This document shows, in pieces, positions 18,697 through 27,804 of a stretch of 64,000 bases of DNA. The position numbers and the translations under genes were made by a program. Source of the stretch: MTP4 sp052056915 (GTDB taxonomy: Archaea > Halobacteriota > Methanosarcinia > Methanosarcinales > Methanosarcinaceae); NCBI RefSeq assembly GCF_052056915.1, contig NZ_CP195119.1:434001-498000 (forward strand), written 5' to 3'. The notes under the pieces were generated by a model that saw only the letters and a list, made by a program, of their open reading frames with translations, did no database searches and was not told the origin of the DNA. Numbering within the stretch: the first letter of the stretch is position 1; the number at the start of each line of letters is the position of its first letter.

Positions 18697-20298
18697 TTAT
18701 TCCTTTTTAGGCACAAGGATTTCAGGCGGCAGGAAGATCGAGACGATTATCCCGAATATTGTGACGATCACCAGCCCCAATAAGGTCGTTCTTATCCCTT
18801 GGATGCGGGCGATTTCGTTGATCCTCAGGATTTCTTCGGCAAGGTCGGGGGGGACACCTTCCAGGGCAGCCTGCAGTTCCTCGTCGCTCAAAAATTGCAC
18901 GTTCTCTTCTACCGCGGATACCAGGTCGGGCTTGAGGTCTTCCGGAATGGCAGTACTGTCTTCGATTAAGGTAATGGCTCCTACTGCCAGGCCTGCGACC
19001 AGGAGAGAGCCCATAAGCGCAGTCCCGATTGCCATGCCCAGGTTCTGGGAAGTGCCCATCAGGGCAGCCGTTTCGCTTGTCCTTTCGGGAGTTACCTGGG
19101 AAAGCACGAGGTTCATTACCTGGGACGCTATGAGCCCCCCGCCTATCCCTATAAGGGCAAAGCCGGTCATAAGGCCAAGCCCCCTGACCTCCACGTCAAT
19201 GGTTGCCATGGACAGGAAAAGCCCTGCAAGAAGTATGACCAATCCTGCCTGGATGATGCGTTTCGGAGCAATGAATATGGAGAGCCTAGATGCCGTTAGC
19301 GAGGCGATTAAAAGCGGTATGGAAAGGGGCAGGTAGACAAAGCCTGTCTGCATCGCGTTCAAGCCCAGGACGATCTGAAGGAAGAGAGCCATGCTGAACA
19401 GGAAACCTCCGAAAAGGAGGGTCTGGACCATCTGGGTAAGGATTCCCGATGTGACCCTGCGATCCCTGAGCACGTCGAGCCTTACGAGCGGCATTCCCCC
19501 GCTGCTAATGACATGCCGTTCCCAGGCGGCAAATCCAAGCAGGATAACGGCTCCTGCTGCAATGAATACCGGGGTAGGGGAAAGGCCGAACGGGGAAATT
19601 TCAATCCCTGCTATGGTGAAAGTCTGGCGTGCCTCCCACCAGCCGTAGGTCCCTGCCATCAATATGCCAAAAACAATAAGCCCCATCCCCAGTGCGGATA
19701 GGATGGACCCAATTATATCCAGCTTCGGTTCTTCTCCGGCTTCGAGAGGTGCGTCCAGGATGGCGCGGCTTAACATCAGGACAATGATCACGATCACCAC
19801 CTCTCCGGCAAAGGCAAGCCGCCAGGTGTATGCAGTTGTCAGCCAGCCTCCTATGATAGGGCCAAGGGCAATTCCGCCTGCAACGACCCCCCCTATTATC
19901 CCGTAGGCAATGGCACGGTCCTCCCCTTTGTAGTTTGAGGTCACAAGGGTCTGGATGGCAGGCATGACAAGGGTTGCCCCGAGCCCTTCAAGGATCGACC
20001 AGCCTATAAACAGCACGCCTATTGTCGGGCTGATTGCCGTCAGGAACGAACCCACCCCGTATATAACCAGTCCGAGCCTGAATGCCCGTTTTCTCCCGAC
20101 GATATCTCCTATCTTTCCCCCTGTGATCATCAGGGACGCCATCACGAGGGCATACAGGGTAATGGCACCCTGGACAGTGGTTACGTTCGTATTGAAGTCA
20201 TTGATAAGTGCCGAAATTGAGACATTCATGATTGTCGTATCAATAACGAGCACGAACATTGCAAGCGTGAGTGCGACAAGTACGCTCTTTCTCTCCAT
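18697..20298 (-). CDS. DHA2-family (EmrB/QacA-like) multidrug exporter
   Basis: A 533-residue major-facilitator protein with about 14 membrane segments, the number typical of the DHA2 group of proton-driven drug exporters. FVLVIDTTIMNVSI in the first helix and GGKIGDIVGRKRAFRLG in the first cytoplasmic loop (motif A) are characteristic, as is a later segment ALGPIIGGWLTTAYTWR (motif C region). ATG 20298 follows GGAGG by six bases and is better than the in-frame upstream start at 20322. It is the last of three same-strand membrane genes with HdeD and a small membrane protein. The substrate is not predictable. Confidence 0.85.
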   Translation of the reverse strand: MERKSVLVALTLAMFVLVIDTTIMNVSISALINDFNTNVTTVQGAITLYALVMASLMITGGKIGDIVGRKRAFRLGLVIYGVGSFLTAISPTIGVLFIGWSILEGLGATLVMPAIQTLVTSNYKGEDRAIAYGIIGGVVAGGIALGPIIGGWLTTAYTWRLAFAGEVVIVIIVLMLSRAILDAPLEAGEEPKLDIIGSILSALGMGLIVFGILMAGTYGWWEARQTFTIAGIEISPFGLSPTPVFIAAGAVILLGFAAWERHVISSGGMPLVRLDVLRDRRVTSGILTQMVQTLLFGGFLFSMALFLQIVLGLNAMQTGFVYLPLSIPLLIASLTASRLSIFIAPKRIIQAGLVILLAGLFLSMATIDVEVRGLGLMTGFALIGIGGGLIASQVMNLVLSQVTPERTSETAALMGTSQNLGMAIGTALMGSLLVAGLAVGAITLIEDSTAIPEDLKPDLVSAVEENVQFLSDEELQAALEGVPPDLAEEILRINEIARIQGIRTTLLGLVIVTIFGIIVSIFLPPEILVPKKE

Positions 20299-20485
20299 GT
20301 TACAGCCTCCGCTAAGGGGCAATAGGGTGCTATCTCACCGTCCATGAGGCAAAGGCCCCACTAATCCTGCTGACCGGCCGGTTGGATAGCCGTTGACTAA
20401 CCGTTGGATGATGGCTGACCGACCTGACCTGAAACCCCCCAAAAAATGAAGTTAGAAAAGGGCATCAGAAGCCTTTTGCAGCCCT

Positions 20486-20530
20486 TTCAATCCGTTCCGC
20501 TTCAATCCGTTCCGCTTCAATCCGTTCCGA
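20486..20530. repeat. 15-bp tandem repeat, three copies
   Basis: TTCAATCCGTTCCGC occurs at 20486-20500 and 20501-20515, with a third copy at 20516-20530 differing in the last base. The third copy overlaps the last four codons and TGA stop of the small membrane protein on the reverse strand, so duplication began at the end of that gene. Confidence 0.8.
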
Positions 20531-20897
20531 ATGCACTCCTTACCCCGGGCAGCATGAGGTAGACAAGGAGGAGACCGTTCAAGATGACTGAAACGTTGAT
20601 ATCATACCACGTACCTCCGGTGACAAGCACCACAAAATCGATACATAGGTTGAAGACAACGATGACAGCCAGGAACAGCCAGGCCTGCGGGTTCACATTC
20701 CAGAGCATCCCGGTAAGCCACGCCCATACGTAGGTCAGCAGCCCGTAGAGCAGCGCATACCAGAGGTTGAAAATGCGGACGTCAAGCGGTCCAAGGAAGG
20801 GTAAAAATCCCAGGAACCGGAGCGTTATGAGTCCATTGACCACTGCAAGAAGGGCAGCCCCAATGGCAAGAATAGTAACACCGATAGGTCTTTCCAT
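20517..20897 (-). CDS. Small four-helix membrane protein
   Basis: A 126-residue hydrophobic protein with four predicted membrane segments (about 5-30, 43-65, 70-92, 98-120). I do not recognise a named family with certainty; the pattern RPIGVTILAIGAALLAVVNG is reminiscent of small archaeal and actinobacterial membrane proteins of unknown function. AAGGAG lies eight bases before ATG 20897, which decides the start over a TTG two codons upstream. It sits between the HdeD-like gene and the DHA2 exporter, on the same strand, and may share their stress-related role. That is inference from position only. Confidence 0.7.
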   Translation of the reverse strand: MERPIGVTILAIGAALLAVVNGLITLRFLGFLPFLGPLDVRIFNLWYALLYGLLTYVWAWLTGMLWNVNPQAWLFLAVIVVFNLCIDFVVLVTGGTWYDINVSVILNGLLLVYLMLPGVRSAFGTD

Positions 20898-20923
20898 GTT
20901 CAAAACTCCTTATTTGTATTTTT

Positions 20924-21016
20924 TTATTCGTAAAATCTCCTGATTCACTTCTCCTTATTCGTAAAATCTCCTGATTCACTTCTCCTTATTCGCAAAATCT
21001 CCCGATTCGCATCTTC
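20924..21016. repeat. 31-bp tandem repeat, three copies
   Basis: Units start at 20924, 20955 and 20986. The first two are identical (opening TTATTCGTAAAATCTCCTGA); the third has four or five changes. The array fills the spacer between the HdeD-like gene and the small membrane protein. On the reverse strand each unit contains a GGAG-like purine run (AGGAGATTTTACG), so it may duplicate a translation or transcription signal. Confidence 0.8.
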
Positions 21017-21031
21017 TTTACAGCTCCCCTT

Positions 21032-21580
21032 TCAGGCCCGCATCTTGAATCCTATGATAAGTGCCCCGATTCCCCCGGCAACAAGGAAGAGCCCGTATAA
21101 CCACGGCAAAGCCAGGGTTCCTGCCACGGGGTTGCTAAGCAGGAGTATCCCGAGGATAAGAGTCAGGATACCGAGGATTCCCACTCCCCAACCTCCTCCT
21201 TTAAGGCCCCAGGCAACTTTGATGGCCCCGCTTATGACAGCCCATACTCCGAGAATTATGACGAATAGTGTAAGAACGATAAAGGGGCTGAAAATAGGGT
21301 ACATCAGGACCAGGGCTCCGGCAATAATGCTCAGGACGCCCGATAGTAGCTTCCAGAACCAATTTTCCCTGTTAAGCAGCAATCCTACGATCGAAATAAC
21401 TCCACCCAAAAGCCAGAAGATAGCCAGGATCCTCAGGAGTACGATGGTGGTAATTCCCGGCTGGTACAGGAGGAATATACCTACAATAATGGCGACAATC
21501 CCTTCCAGGATGACTAACCACCACGGTGCCTCCAGGGCTTCATACCCGGTACCGTAGCCTGCAGTAGTTGTTTCTTCCAT
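21032..21580 (-). CDS. HdeD-family (DUF308) membrane protein
   Basis: A 182-residue protein with six membrane segments arranged as two DUF308 repeats; motifs include WWLVILEGIVAIIVGIFLL, WLLGGVISIVGL and LGVWAVISGAIKVA. HdeD is linked to acid resistance in Escherichia coli; in archaea the role is unknown. ATG 21580 is preceded by GGAG at about ten bases. It is the first gene of a same-strand group with the small membrane protein and the DHA2 exporter. Confidence 0.8.
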   Translation of the reverse strand: MEETTTAGYGTGYEALEAPWWLVILEGIVAIIVGIFLLYQPGITTIVLLRILAIFWLLGGVISIVGLLLNRENWFWKLLSGVLSIIAGALVLMYPIFSPFIVLTLFVIILGVWAVISGAIKVAWGLKGGGWGVGILGILTLILGILLLSNPVAGTLALPWLYGLFLVAGGIGALIIGFKMRA

Positions 21581-22593
21581 CTATGTTCACTCCAGAATTC
21601 CGTTCACTGCCTCAACGTCGATACCGTCCGCTGCCCGGTGCAAGTACAGGTGGATAAGAAGCCCTGATCTACCCCTATACACGAGACCCCTCTCCGAAAT
21701 AATTGCACAATGCAGGCAGGCCGGAGTCTAAGAGAGTACGTTGTCCTTCTCCACTCCCGGAGACGGACACACCCTTCTGCCAGGCAATGCAGCAGTGAGA
21801 AAATCACTAAGGTAATACAACCCGGTCCCGCTAATCCCCCGATTTTGGGACAAACCTTTTGCAGTAGGCGATTATTTGCAAAAGGTGATAGGCTGGAAAG
21901 ATATCATTTCTACCGTTACAGGCACCTGGCATGACGCAGGCGGCAATGAAATACTTCAATGAAATTCTTCAAACATGTATTACTACGTCATATCTACAGG
22001 TTTTTGTTCAAACGCCTGCTTAAATACCTGTTTAACACACTTTTCCACATCCGACCGGATTTGGATTTGTGTTATACATAAATATATATAAATCATTATA
22101 TATAAACTGGTTCATTTTTAAATAATGAAAAAAATTCTTCTTTTAGCCCGAAACATAATCCTGCATTACTTATCCCCACAAACCTTTTTGAACTGCTTTT
22201 CAGGCACCTGCGTTCTCATCGGCCTCAGAGCACAGCGATGCACCCGGCTTTTCCAGAGAATGGCAACTGGAAATTAAATTCAAACACAGTACAATTTTGA
22301 ATTTAAAGACCAACTCTGAAAAAGCACCGTGATGTATAAAAAAAGAATATTCCGATAACTATAATCTGCATCAAAATGACTGAGAGTATATTTCAACGGC
22401 TATAGAGGGGAGCACGAGATACAAAAACCTGGAAAAAGGGGGCATGTTCTTCCGGAAGTTTGGTGAGCGACAGTAAAACGCTATTGGAATGCAAAATGAG
22501 CATCCTTCAGGGTGCCTATCCCGGAGCTTTCACCCTCGCCTCGGGATGCGCAAAACATATAACCCGTGCCCCCCACATTCCAAATGAACACTG
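21581..22593. other. Gene-free region with a coding remnant and a dispersed repeat
   Basis: About 1 kb. A stretch at 21864-21962 reads VGDYLQKVIGWKDIISTVTG then TWHDAGGNEILQ and stops with TGA; it has no start and looks like the 3' remnant of a lost gene. Copy 1 of the dispersed repeat lies at 22279-22365 (listed separately). A very AT-rich run occurs near 22075-22130. Nothing else is supported. Confidence 0.4.
22279..22365 (+). repeat. Dispersed intergenic repeat, copy 1
   Basis: This stretch aligns with 29147-29232 over nearly its whole length, sharing TTCAA, CACAG, ATTTTGAATTTAAAGA, GATG-ATAAAAA and GATAACT/AATAACT. Both copies are non-coding. Confidence 0.55.
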
Positions 22594-23175
22594 ATGAAGC
22601 CAACAAAGAGTCAGAAAACAATGGGTCAGCCGACAAAAGGTCAGCCGACTAAGAGCCAGCCAGCAAAACCCCGGGACATTCCCCTTTACATCTACCACGC
22701 AGGACAGTGCAACCCTAAAAAATGCACAGGAAAAAAAATGGCCCGCTTCGAGCTTGCCCGCCTTTTCGATAAGGTTTCGAAACTTCCCCGCTCCGCAATT
22801 CTCCTGGATCCTTTTGCCGAAAAAGCCATATCTCCGGCTGACAGCACGGAAAAGGGAATAATCGTGCTTGACTGTTCCTGGGAAGAAGTCGAAAGGGTCT
22901 TTCCGGAACTGGAAAAGCTGAACCTCCAGCACCGGGCTCTTCCCTACCTGCTTGCGGGAAACCCGGTAAACTTCGGAAGGCCTTTCAAACTCAATTCCGC
23001 CGAGGCTTTTGCGGCAGCCCTCTATATTCTGGGGCATAAGGAACAGGCTGAAAAAGTCCTTTCAAAATTTAACTGGGGACACAGTTTCCTGGAATTGAAC
23101 CACGAACCTCTAGAGGATTATTCGAAAGCAAAAAACAGCAGTGAAATAGTGAGAATCCAGAGCTATTACATATAA
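22594..23175 (+). CDS. tsr3: Tsr3 / DUF367 rRNA aminocarboxypropyltransferase
   Basis: A 193-residue protein. From residue 27 it matches the archaeal Tsr3 family, which transfers the 3-amino-3-carboxypropyl group of S-adenosylmethionine to a hypermodified uridine in small-subunit rRNA. Motifs are YHAGQCNPKKCTGKKMARF, LDCSWEE, LPYLLAGNPVNFGRP and LNSAEAFAAAL. The first 26 residues are an unusual lysine- and glutamine-rich extension made of repeats of the type GQPTKSQ, encoded by short direct repeats in the DNA. ATG 22621, inside this stretch, is an alternative start. TIGR00725 follows 51 bp downstream. Confidence 0.88.
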   Translation: MKPTKSQKTMGQPTKGQPTKSQPAKPRDIPLYIYHAGQCNPKKCTGKKMARFELARLFDKVSKLPRSAILLDPFAEKAISPADSTEKGIIVLDCSWEEVERVFPELEKLNLQHRALPYLLAGNPVNFGRPFKLNSAEAFAAALYILGHKEQAEKVLSKFNWGHSFLELNHEPLEDYSKAKNSSEIVRIQSYYI

Positions 23176-23226
23176 CAATTTCTCAAAAACAATTTCTCAA
23201 ACTCAGGTAAAGGAGCGTTATTATTT

Positions 23227-23703
23227 ATGGTCACCAGGATCCGAAAACAGATCGGAGTCATCGGGGCAGGCGCCTGCAGCGAGGAAGTGGAATCCCTTGC
23301 CGAAACTGTGGGTAGGGAAATTGCCAGGAAGGGAGCTTTGCTCCTCTGCGGGGGACTCGGGGGAGTTATGGAAGCTGCGTCTCGCGGGGCAAAAAAGGAA
23401 GGAGGGACGACCCTCGGAGTCCTTCCAGGAATCCGGAGAGAAGATGCAAATCCCTGGATCGACGTTGCTATCCTGAGCGGGATGGGACACGCCAGGAACG
23501 CGCTGATAGCCCAGTCTTCGGACGCCCTGATAGCCGTGGGCGGGGAGTACGGGACTCTCTCGGAAATTTCGCTCGGCCTGAAGATGGGAAAGCCGGTGGT
23601 CGTGCTTGAATCAAAGTGGAAGATCGAAGGGACGCAGCGGGCGAAAAACCCGAAAGAAGCCGTTGAAACCGCTTTCAGGCTGATAGAGAAGAGAACCGGG
23701 TGA
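23227..23703 (+). CDS. TIGR00725 / SLOG-type nucleotide-binding protein
   Basis: A 158-residue Rossmann-like protein of the SLOG superfamily, related to lysine decarboxylase-like LOG and DprA folds. GVIGAGACS is the N-terminal loop, CGGLGGVMEAASRGAKKEGG the phosphate-binding segment, and VGGEYGTLSEISLGLKMGKP the conserved GG-GT signature. Members of TIGR00725 have no firmly established reaction; nucleotide or nucleoside-monophosphate binding is expected from the fold. It follows Tsr3 by about 50 bp and may be co-transcribed. Confidence 0.8.
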   Translation: MVTRIRKQIGVIGAGACSEEVESLAETVGREIARKGALLLCGGLGGVMEAASRGAKKEGGTTLGVLPGIRREDANPWIDVAILSGMGHARNALIAQSSDALIAVGGEYGTLSEISLGLKMGKPVVVLESKWKIEGTQRAKNPKEAVETAFRLIEKRTG

Positions 23704-23979
23704 ATAATCAAGGATAAGGGACTATTGCTGAAGGAGAGGAGATGGAGGGAAAGAACGCACAGGGAAGCACAGCACATAAATTTTGGATGTATGAAGGCTA
23801 TTGAGCCCGGTTTTTCTCGGAAAAGTTCAACAGTTTATTATAAAATCCAATCCAAAAATTTATATTCAAGAAGGAAACTCAAGAAATAAAGAACCATTCT
23901 ACAGTCAAACGGAGATTAATTTCGGGGTACGCTGACATTTCAGCAAAAAAATATATAAAAATTTATACTGGAGTTTCAA

Positions 23980-26235
23980 ATGCATCTTATCGTAACGGAA
24001 AAGAATATCGCGGCGAGGAGGATAGCCGCAATCCTGGCACCGAAAAGCCCTAAAAAAGAAAGGGTCAGCGGAGTGGATACCTACCAGTACGGAATAGGTA
24101 CCGGCAAGAATAAGCAGGAAACTATTGTCATCGGGCTTGCCGGACACATAGTCGGGATCGATTTTCCAAAGGAATACAACAACTGGCAGAAGGTCGATGC
24201 AAAAGACCTGATAGGTGCCGATATCATAACGACTCCCATTAACAGGAAGATCGTGGCCGCCCTGAGAAAGCTCGGGAAAGAAGCCGGAAAGGTTACAATT
24301 GCCACTGACTATGACCGGGAAGGGGAACTGATCGGAGTCGAAGCTCTCAATATCATAAAAAAGGTGAGCCCTAACATCGGTTTTGACAGGGTCCGCTACA
24401 GTGCCATTACCCCGAAAGCCATTGAAGATGCATTTTCAAACCCTACTCCCGTGGACTTCAACCTCGCCGACGCCGGGCATTCCAGGCAGGTCATCGACCT
24501 GGTCTGGGGTGCAGCCCTGACCCGATACATATCCCTTGCCGCAGGCAGGCTCGGGAGGATGTTCCTGTCCGTAGGCAGGGTCCAGTCCCCAACCCTCTCC
24601 CTGATCGTGGACAGGGAAAAAGAGAGGGAAGCCTTTGTCTCCACCCCTTACTGGGAAATCCATGCCGAACTCGAAAACGGCAAAAAAGAAACTTTTCCCG
24701 CCCAGCACGCGACCCGGCGTTTCCTGAAGAAAGAGGAAGCTGACAGGGTCTTTGCAAAACTTGGAAAAAAGGCAACCGTACAGGAAATAGAAAGGGGAAA
24801 ACGGGTCGACCAGCCCCCTACTCCGTTTAATACCACGGGCTTCATCAGCGCTGCAAACGCAATAGGGCTTACTCCCTCAAACGCTATGCGTATAGCCGAA
24901 TCCCTCTATACAAACGGGTACATCTCATATCCCAGGACCGACAACACAGTCTATCCCGAAACCCTGGACCTCAGGGCCCAGATCGAAATATTCAAGGAAG
25001 GGCCCTTTAAAGAGTACGCAAACGCCCTGCTGGCGAAAAAGGAGCTCAAGCCCACCCGTGGGAAAAAGGAAACTACCGACCACCCCCCGATTTACCCGGC
25101 TTCCCTTGCAAAGGAATCGGAGCTGAAAGAGGACGAATGGAAGGTCTACGGACTGGTGGTCAGGCGCTTTTTTGCAACCTTTGCCGAGCCCAGCGAATGG
25201 GAGACCCTGCGCATAAAGCTTGACATAAACGAAGAAGAGTTCAGGGCAAGCGGGGCAAGGCTTGTTGTCCCTGGCTGGAGATGGTACTACGACTACAACA
25301 AGCCCGAAGACAGGCTGCTCCCGGAACTTTCGGAAGGGGAAGCCCTGACCGTGGCAAAGAAGGAGATGCTCGACAAGGAGACCCAGCCCCCGGGACGCTA
25401 CGGGCAGGGGCGCCTGATCAATATGATGGAAGAACTCGGGCTCGGGACGAAAGCCACCAGGCACGAGATCATCAGTAAGCTCTATTCCAGGGCTTATATC
25501 CACGGGACCCAGGTCCAGCCGACGAAGACCTCTTTTGCCGTCATGGATACCCTTGAGAAATATTCCCCGACGATCACCAAACCCGACATGACCCAGATCC
25601 TTGAGGAAAACATGGACAGGATTGCCGAAGGTAAGATCTCGGAAGCCGAAGTCCTTGAGGAATCGAGAGAGATGTTAAAAGAGGTCTTTTCGGAACTGGA
25701 AAAAAACCGGGACAAAATCGTGGAATCCCTCCAGGCAGGACTCCGGGAAGACAAGATCATCGGCAACTGTCCTGACTGCGGAAACGAGATAATGGTCCGC
25801 CGTTCAAAGCGGGGAGGCCGTTTCATAGGCTGCAGTAACTACCCGGACTGCACCTTTTCCCTGCCCCTGCCCAGGAGCGGGCAGATCGTGGTTACGGATA
25901 AGATCTGCAAGGTGCACGGACTGCACCACCTCCGCATAGTCAATTATGGAAAACGCCCCTGGGACCTTGGCTGCCCCCAGTGTAATTTTATTGAATGGCA
26001 GAAGGCAAAACAGGAAGAGCAGGACAAGATCCCCGATAAGGAACGCCCGAAATCCATCAAGGAAATTAACGGGGTCGGGAAGGTTACGGCGGAAAAACTC
26101 GGGGAAGCAGGGATCTCAACCGTCGAAGACCTGATAAAAGCCGATCCTTTCGAACTTGCGAAAGTTACAAAAATCAGCATAAAGAAAATAAAAAACTGGC
26201 AGGTAACCTGCGGGGCAGCTATTGAAAGCTGCTGA
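23980..26235 (+). CDS. topA: DNA topoisomerase I (type IA)
   Basis: A 751-residue enzyme that relaxes negatively supercoiled DNA through a covalent tyrosine intermediate. The TOPRIM domain (about 1-140) has TDYDREGE with D110, D112 and E114. The active-site tyrosine is Y317 in GYISYPRTDNT. Near 596-620 is a four-cysteine zinc finger (CPDCGNE ... CSNYPDC), with a further cysteine pair after it, and residues about 697-745 form a helix-hairpin-helix region (INGVGKVTAEKLGEAGIST). ATG 23980 has TGGAG upstream, and the TATA-like run AATATATAAAAATTTAT near 23949-23965 gives a clear promoter with a short leader. Monocistronic. Confidence 0.95.
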   Translation: MHLIVTEKNIAARRIAAILAPKSPKKERVSGVDTYQYGIGTGKNKQETIVIGLAGHIVGIDFPKEYNNWQKVDAKDLIGADIITTPINRKIVAALRKLGKEAGKVTIATDYDREGELIGVEALNIIKKVSPNIGFDRVRYSAITPKAIEDAFSNPTPVDFNLADAGHSRQVIDLVWGAALTRYISLAAGRLGRMFLSVGRVQSPTLSLIVDREKEREAFVSTPYWEIHAELENGKKETFPAQHATRRFLKKEEADRVFAKLGKKATVQEIERGKRVDQPPTPFNTTGFISAANAIGLTPSNAMRIAESLYTNGYISYPRTDNTVYPETLDLRAQIEIFKEGPFKEYANALLAKKELKPTRGKKETTDHPPIYPASLAKESELKEDEWKVYGLVVRRFFATFAEPSEWETLRIKLDINEEEFRASGARLVVPGWRWYYDYNKPEDRLLPELSEGEALTVAKKEMLDKETQPPGRYGQGRLINMMEELGLGTKATRHEIISKLYSRAYIHGTQVQPTKTSFAVMDTLEKYSPTITKPDMTQILEENMDRIAEGKISEAEVLEESREMLKEVFSELEKNRDKIVESLQAGLREDKIIGNCPDCGNEIMVRRSKRGGRFIGCSNYPDCTFSLPLPRSGQIVVTDKICKVHGLHHLRIVNYGKRPWDLGCPQCNFIEWQKAKQEEQDKIPDKERPKSIKEINGVGKVTAEKLGEAGISTVEDLIKADPFELAKVTKISIKKIKNWQVTCGAAIESC

Positions 26236-26550
26236 ACCCACCCAACCAGTCAAAAACGACAAAACGGTAGAAATCGTAAAACGGTAGAAATCGTAAAACG
26301 GTAGCAAGCTGCTGGCTTATTGAAAAGAATCTTTGGGCTGGCAAGCACTTTCAAATTATTATAAAGCAAACAGCCCGGTTCAAAATTGCCGGAAGCTTTC
26401 AAAAGCCCGATAAAATCTTTTTCTTTCAGATACTTATTTATAAAATTCAGTCTTTTTTCAACTGGTAGAAAAGCCCAAAACAGAAAGGAATGCTTCTTTA
26501 TTTCACAGGGCTTATCACCAAAGTTCAATATTTTCTTAATAAGTTTTCAA
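26236..26550. repeat. Spacer with 17-bp tandem repeat
   Basis: AAAACGGTAGAAATCGT occurs at 26261-26277 and 26278-26294, followed by a partial third copy at 26295-26304. The rest of the spacer is AT-rich and probably contains the promoter of the beta-CASP gene. No gene is seen. Confidence 0.7.
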
Positions 26551-27804
26551 GGAGTTGGAATCCTGGAGTTTAGTTTTAAAGGCGGATGCAGGGAAGTCGG
26601 GCGTTCGGGTTTACTCGTCAACGAGGAGGTCCTGCTCGATTACGGAATTAAGGCGGGGGATATCCCCGAATACCCCCAGAACGGTATGGAACCCAAAAGC
26701 GTGCTCATCTCTCACGGGCACCTGGACCACTGCGGGGCAGTCCCGAACCTTATGTACATGAAACCCGAAGTCTTCATGACCCCGCCGACTGCGGAGTTTA
26801 CCGAACTCCTGGGAAGAGACACCCTAAAACTCGCGGAAAGGACCCTCTCGGGTGTGGCCCCCTTTGACCCTGACGACCTGCAAAAGCTCTCTCGTTCCAT
26901 CCAGAAGACCGACACGGGAACGGAATTCATGACCCACGGTTACAGGGCTCGTTTCTATGGGGCAGGGCACATCCCCGGGGCTTCGGGCATTTACCTGGAA
27001 TCCGAAGCAGAAGAAAGTCTATTTTACACGGGTGATTTCAGCCTTCAGGCCACAAGGCTGGTCCCGGGGGCTGAAAAGTTCCCGAAAGCCGACACCCTCA
27101 TACTCGAAAGTACCTATTTCGGGGAAGAACACACCCCGCGCAAAGAAACTGAGGAACGCTTCATCGAATCCGTCTGGGAAACCCTGGACATGGGGGGGAC
27201 AGCTATTATCCCGGCCTTTGCCATCGGCAGGACCCAGGAAATCCTCATGCTCCTGGACGCCCACGGGATCCACGCTTATGTGGACGGGATGGGAAAGGAT
27301 GTATACAAAATCCTCAAAAAATATCCCGAATACCTGAAAAACCCCAAACTCCTTGACCAGGCCTTCGATAATGCCACCCATGTAAAGCAGAGTAAAAGGG
27401 CGGAGATCCTTAAAGAGCCCTCAGTAATCGTCACCACCGCCGGCATGCTGAACGGGGGGCCCGTGCTCTACTACCTGAGCAAACTCTACAAGGACCCGAA
27501 CTCAAAAATCCTGCTTACCGGCTACCAGGTAGAAGGCACAAACGGAAGGATGGCCGTGGAAAACGGGATAGTCGAAAACAACGGAAATGTCCTGTCCCTG
27601 AAACCGAAACTTGAACAATACGACTTTTCCGCCCACAGCGGAGACTCCGAACTGAAACAGGTGGTAAAGAAGTTCTGCAAAAAGGGTACTGAAAGGGTCT
27701 TTGTAATGCACGGGGACAAAACCGAAGCCTTTGCACAGTGGATCTCAGAGGAAATCGGCGTGGAAGCCTATGCTCCTGCAAACGGGGAATCCTTTACATT
27801 TTAA
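26551..27804 (+). CDS. Beta-CASP metallo-beta-lactamase ribonuclease
   Basis: A protein of about 415 residues with the metallo-beta-lactamase motif SHGHLDHCGAVPN, further metal-binding motifs GAGHIPGASG and YTGDFS, the beta-CASP segment with ESTYFGEEHTPR and AIGRTQEIL, and SAHSGDSEL and MHGDKTEAF near the end. It lacks N-terminal KH domains, as in the aRNase J or KH-less CPSF-like archaeal RNA-processing enzymes. The start is uncertain: homologous sequence begins at GILEFSFKGGCREVG, AAGGAG at 26549-26554 is well placed, but no ATG, GTG or TTG is in frame there (26560 is ATC, 26563 CTG). An in-frame ATG at 26386 would add a 55-residue non-homologous extension. Confidence 0.85.
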   Translation, partial: GVGILEFSFKGGCREVGRSGLLVNEEVLLDYGIKAGDIPEYPQNGMEPKSVLISHGHLDHCGAVPNLMYMKPEVFMTPPTAEFTELLGRDTLKLAERTLSGVAPFDPDDLQKLSRSIQKTDTGTEFMTHGYRARFYGAGHIPGASGIYLESEAEESLFYTGDFSLQATRLVPGAEKFPKADTLILESTYFGEEHTPRKETEERFIESVWETLDMGGTAIIPAFAIGRTQEILMLLDAHGIHAYVDGMGKDVYKILKKYPEYLKNPKLLDQAFDNATHVKQSKRAEILKEPSVIVTTAGMLNGGPVLYYLSKLYKDPNSKILLTGYQVEGTNGRMAVENGIVENNGNVLSLKPKLEQYDFSAHSGDSELKQVVKKFCKKGTERVFVMHGDKTEAFAQWISEEIGVEAYAPANGESFTF

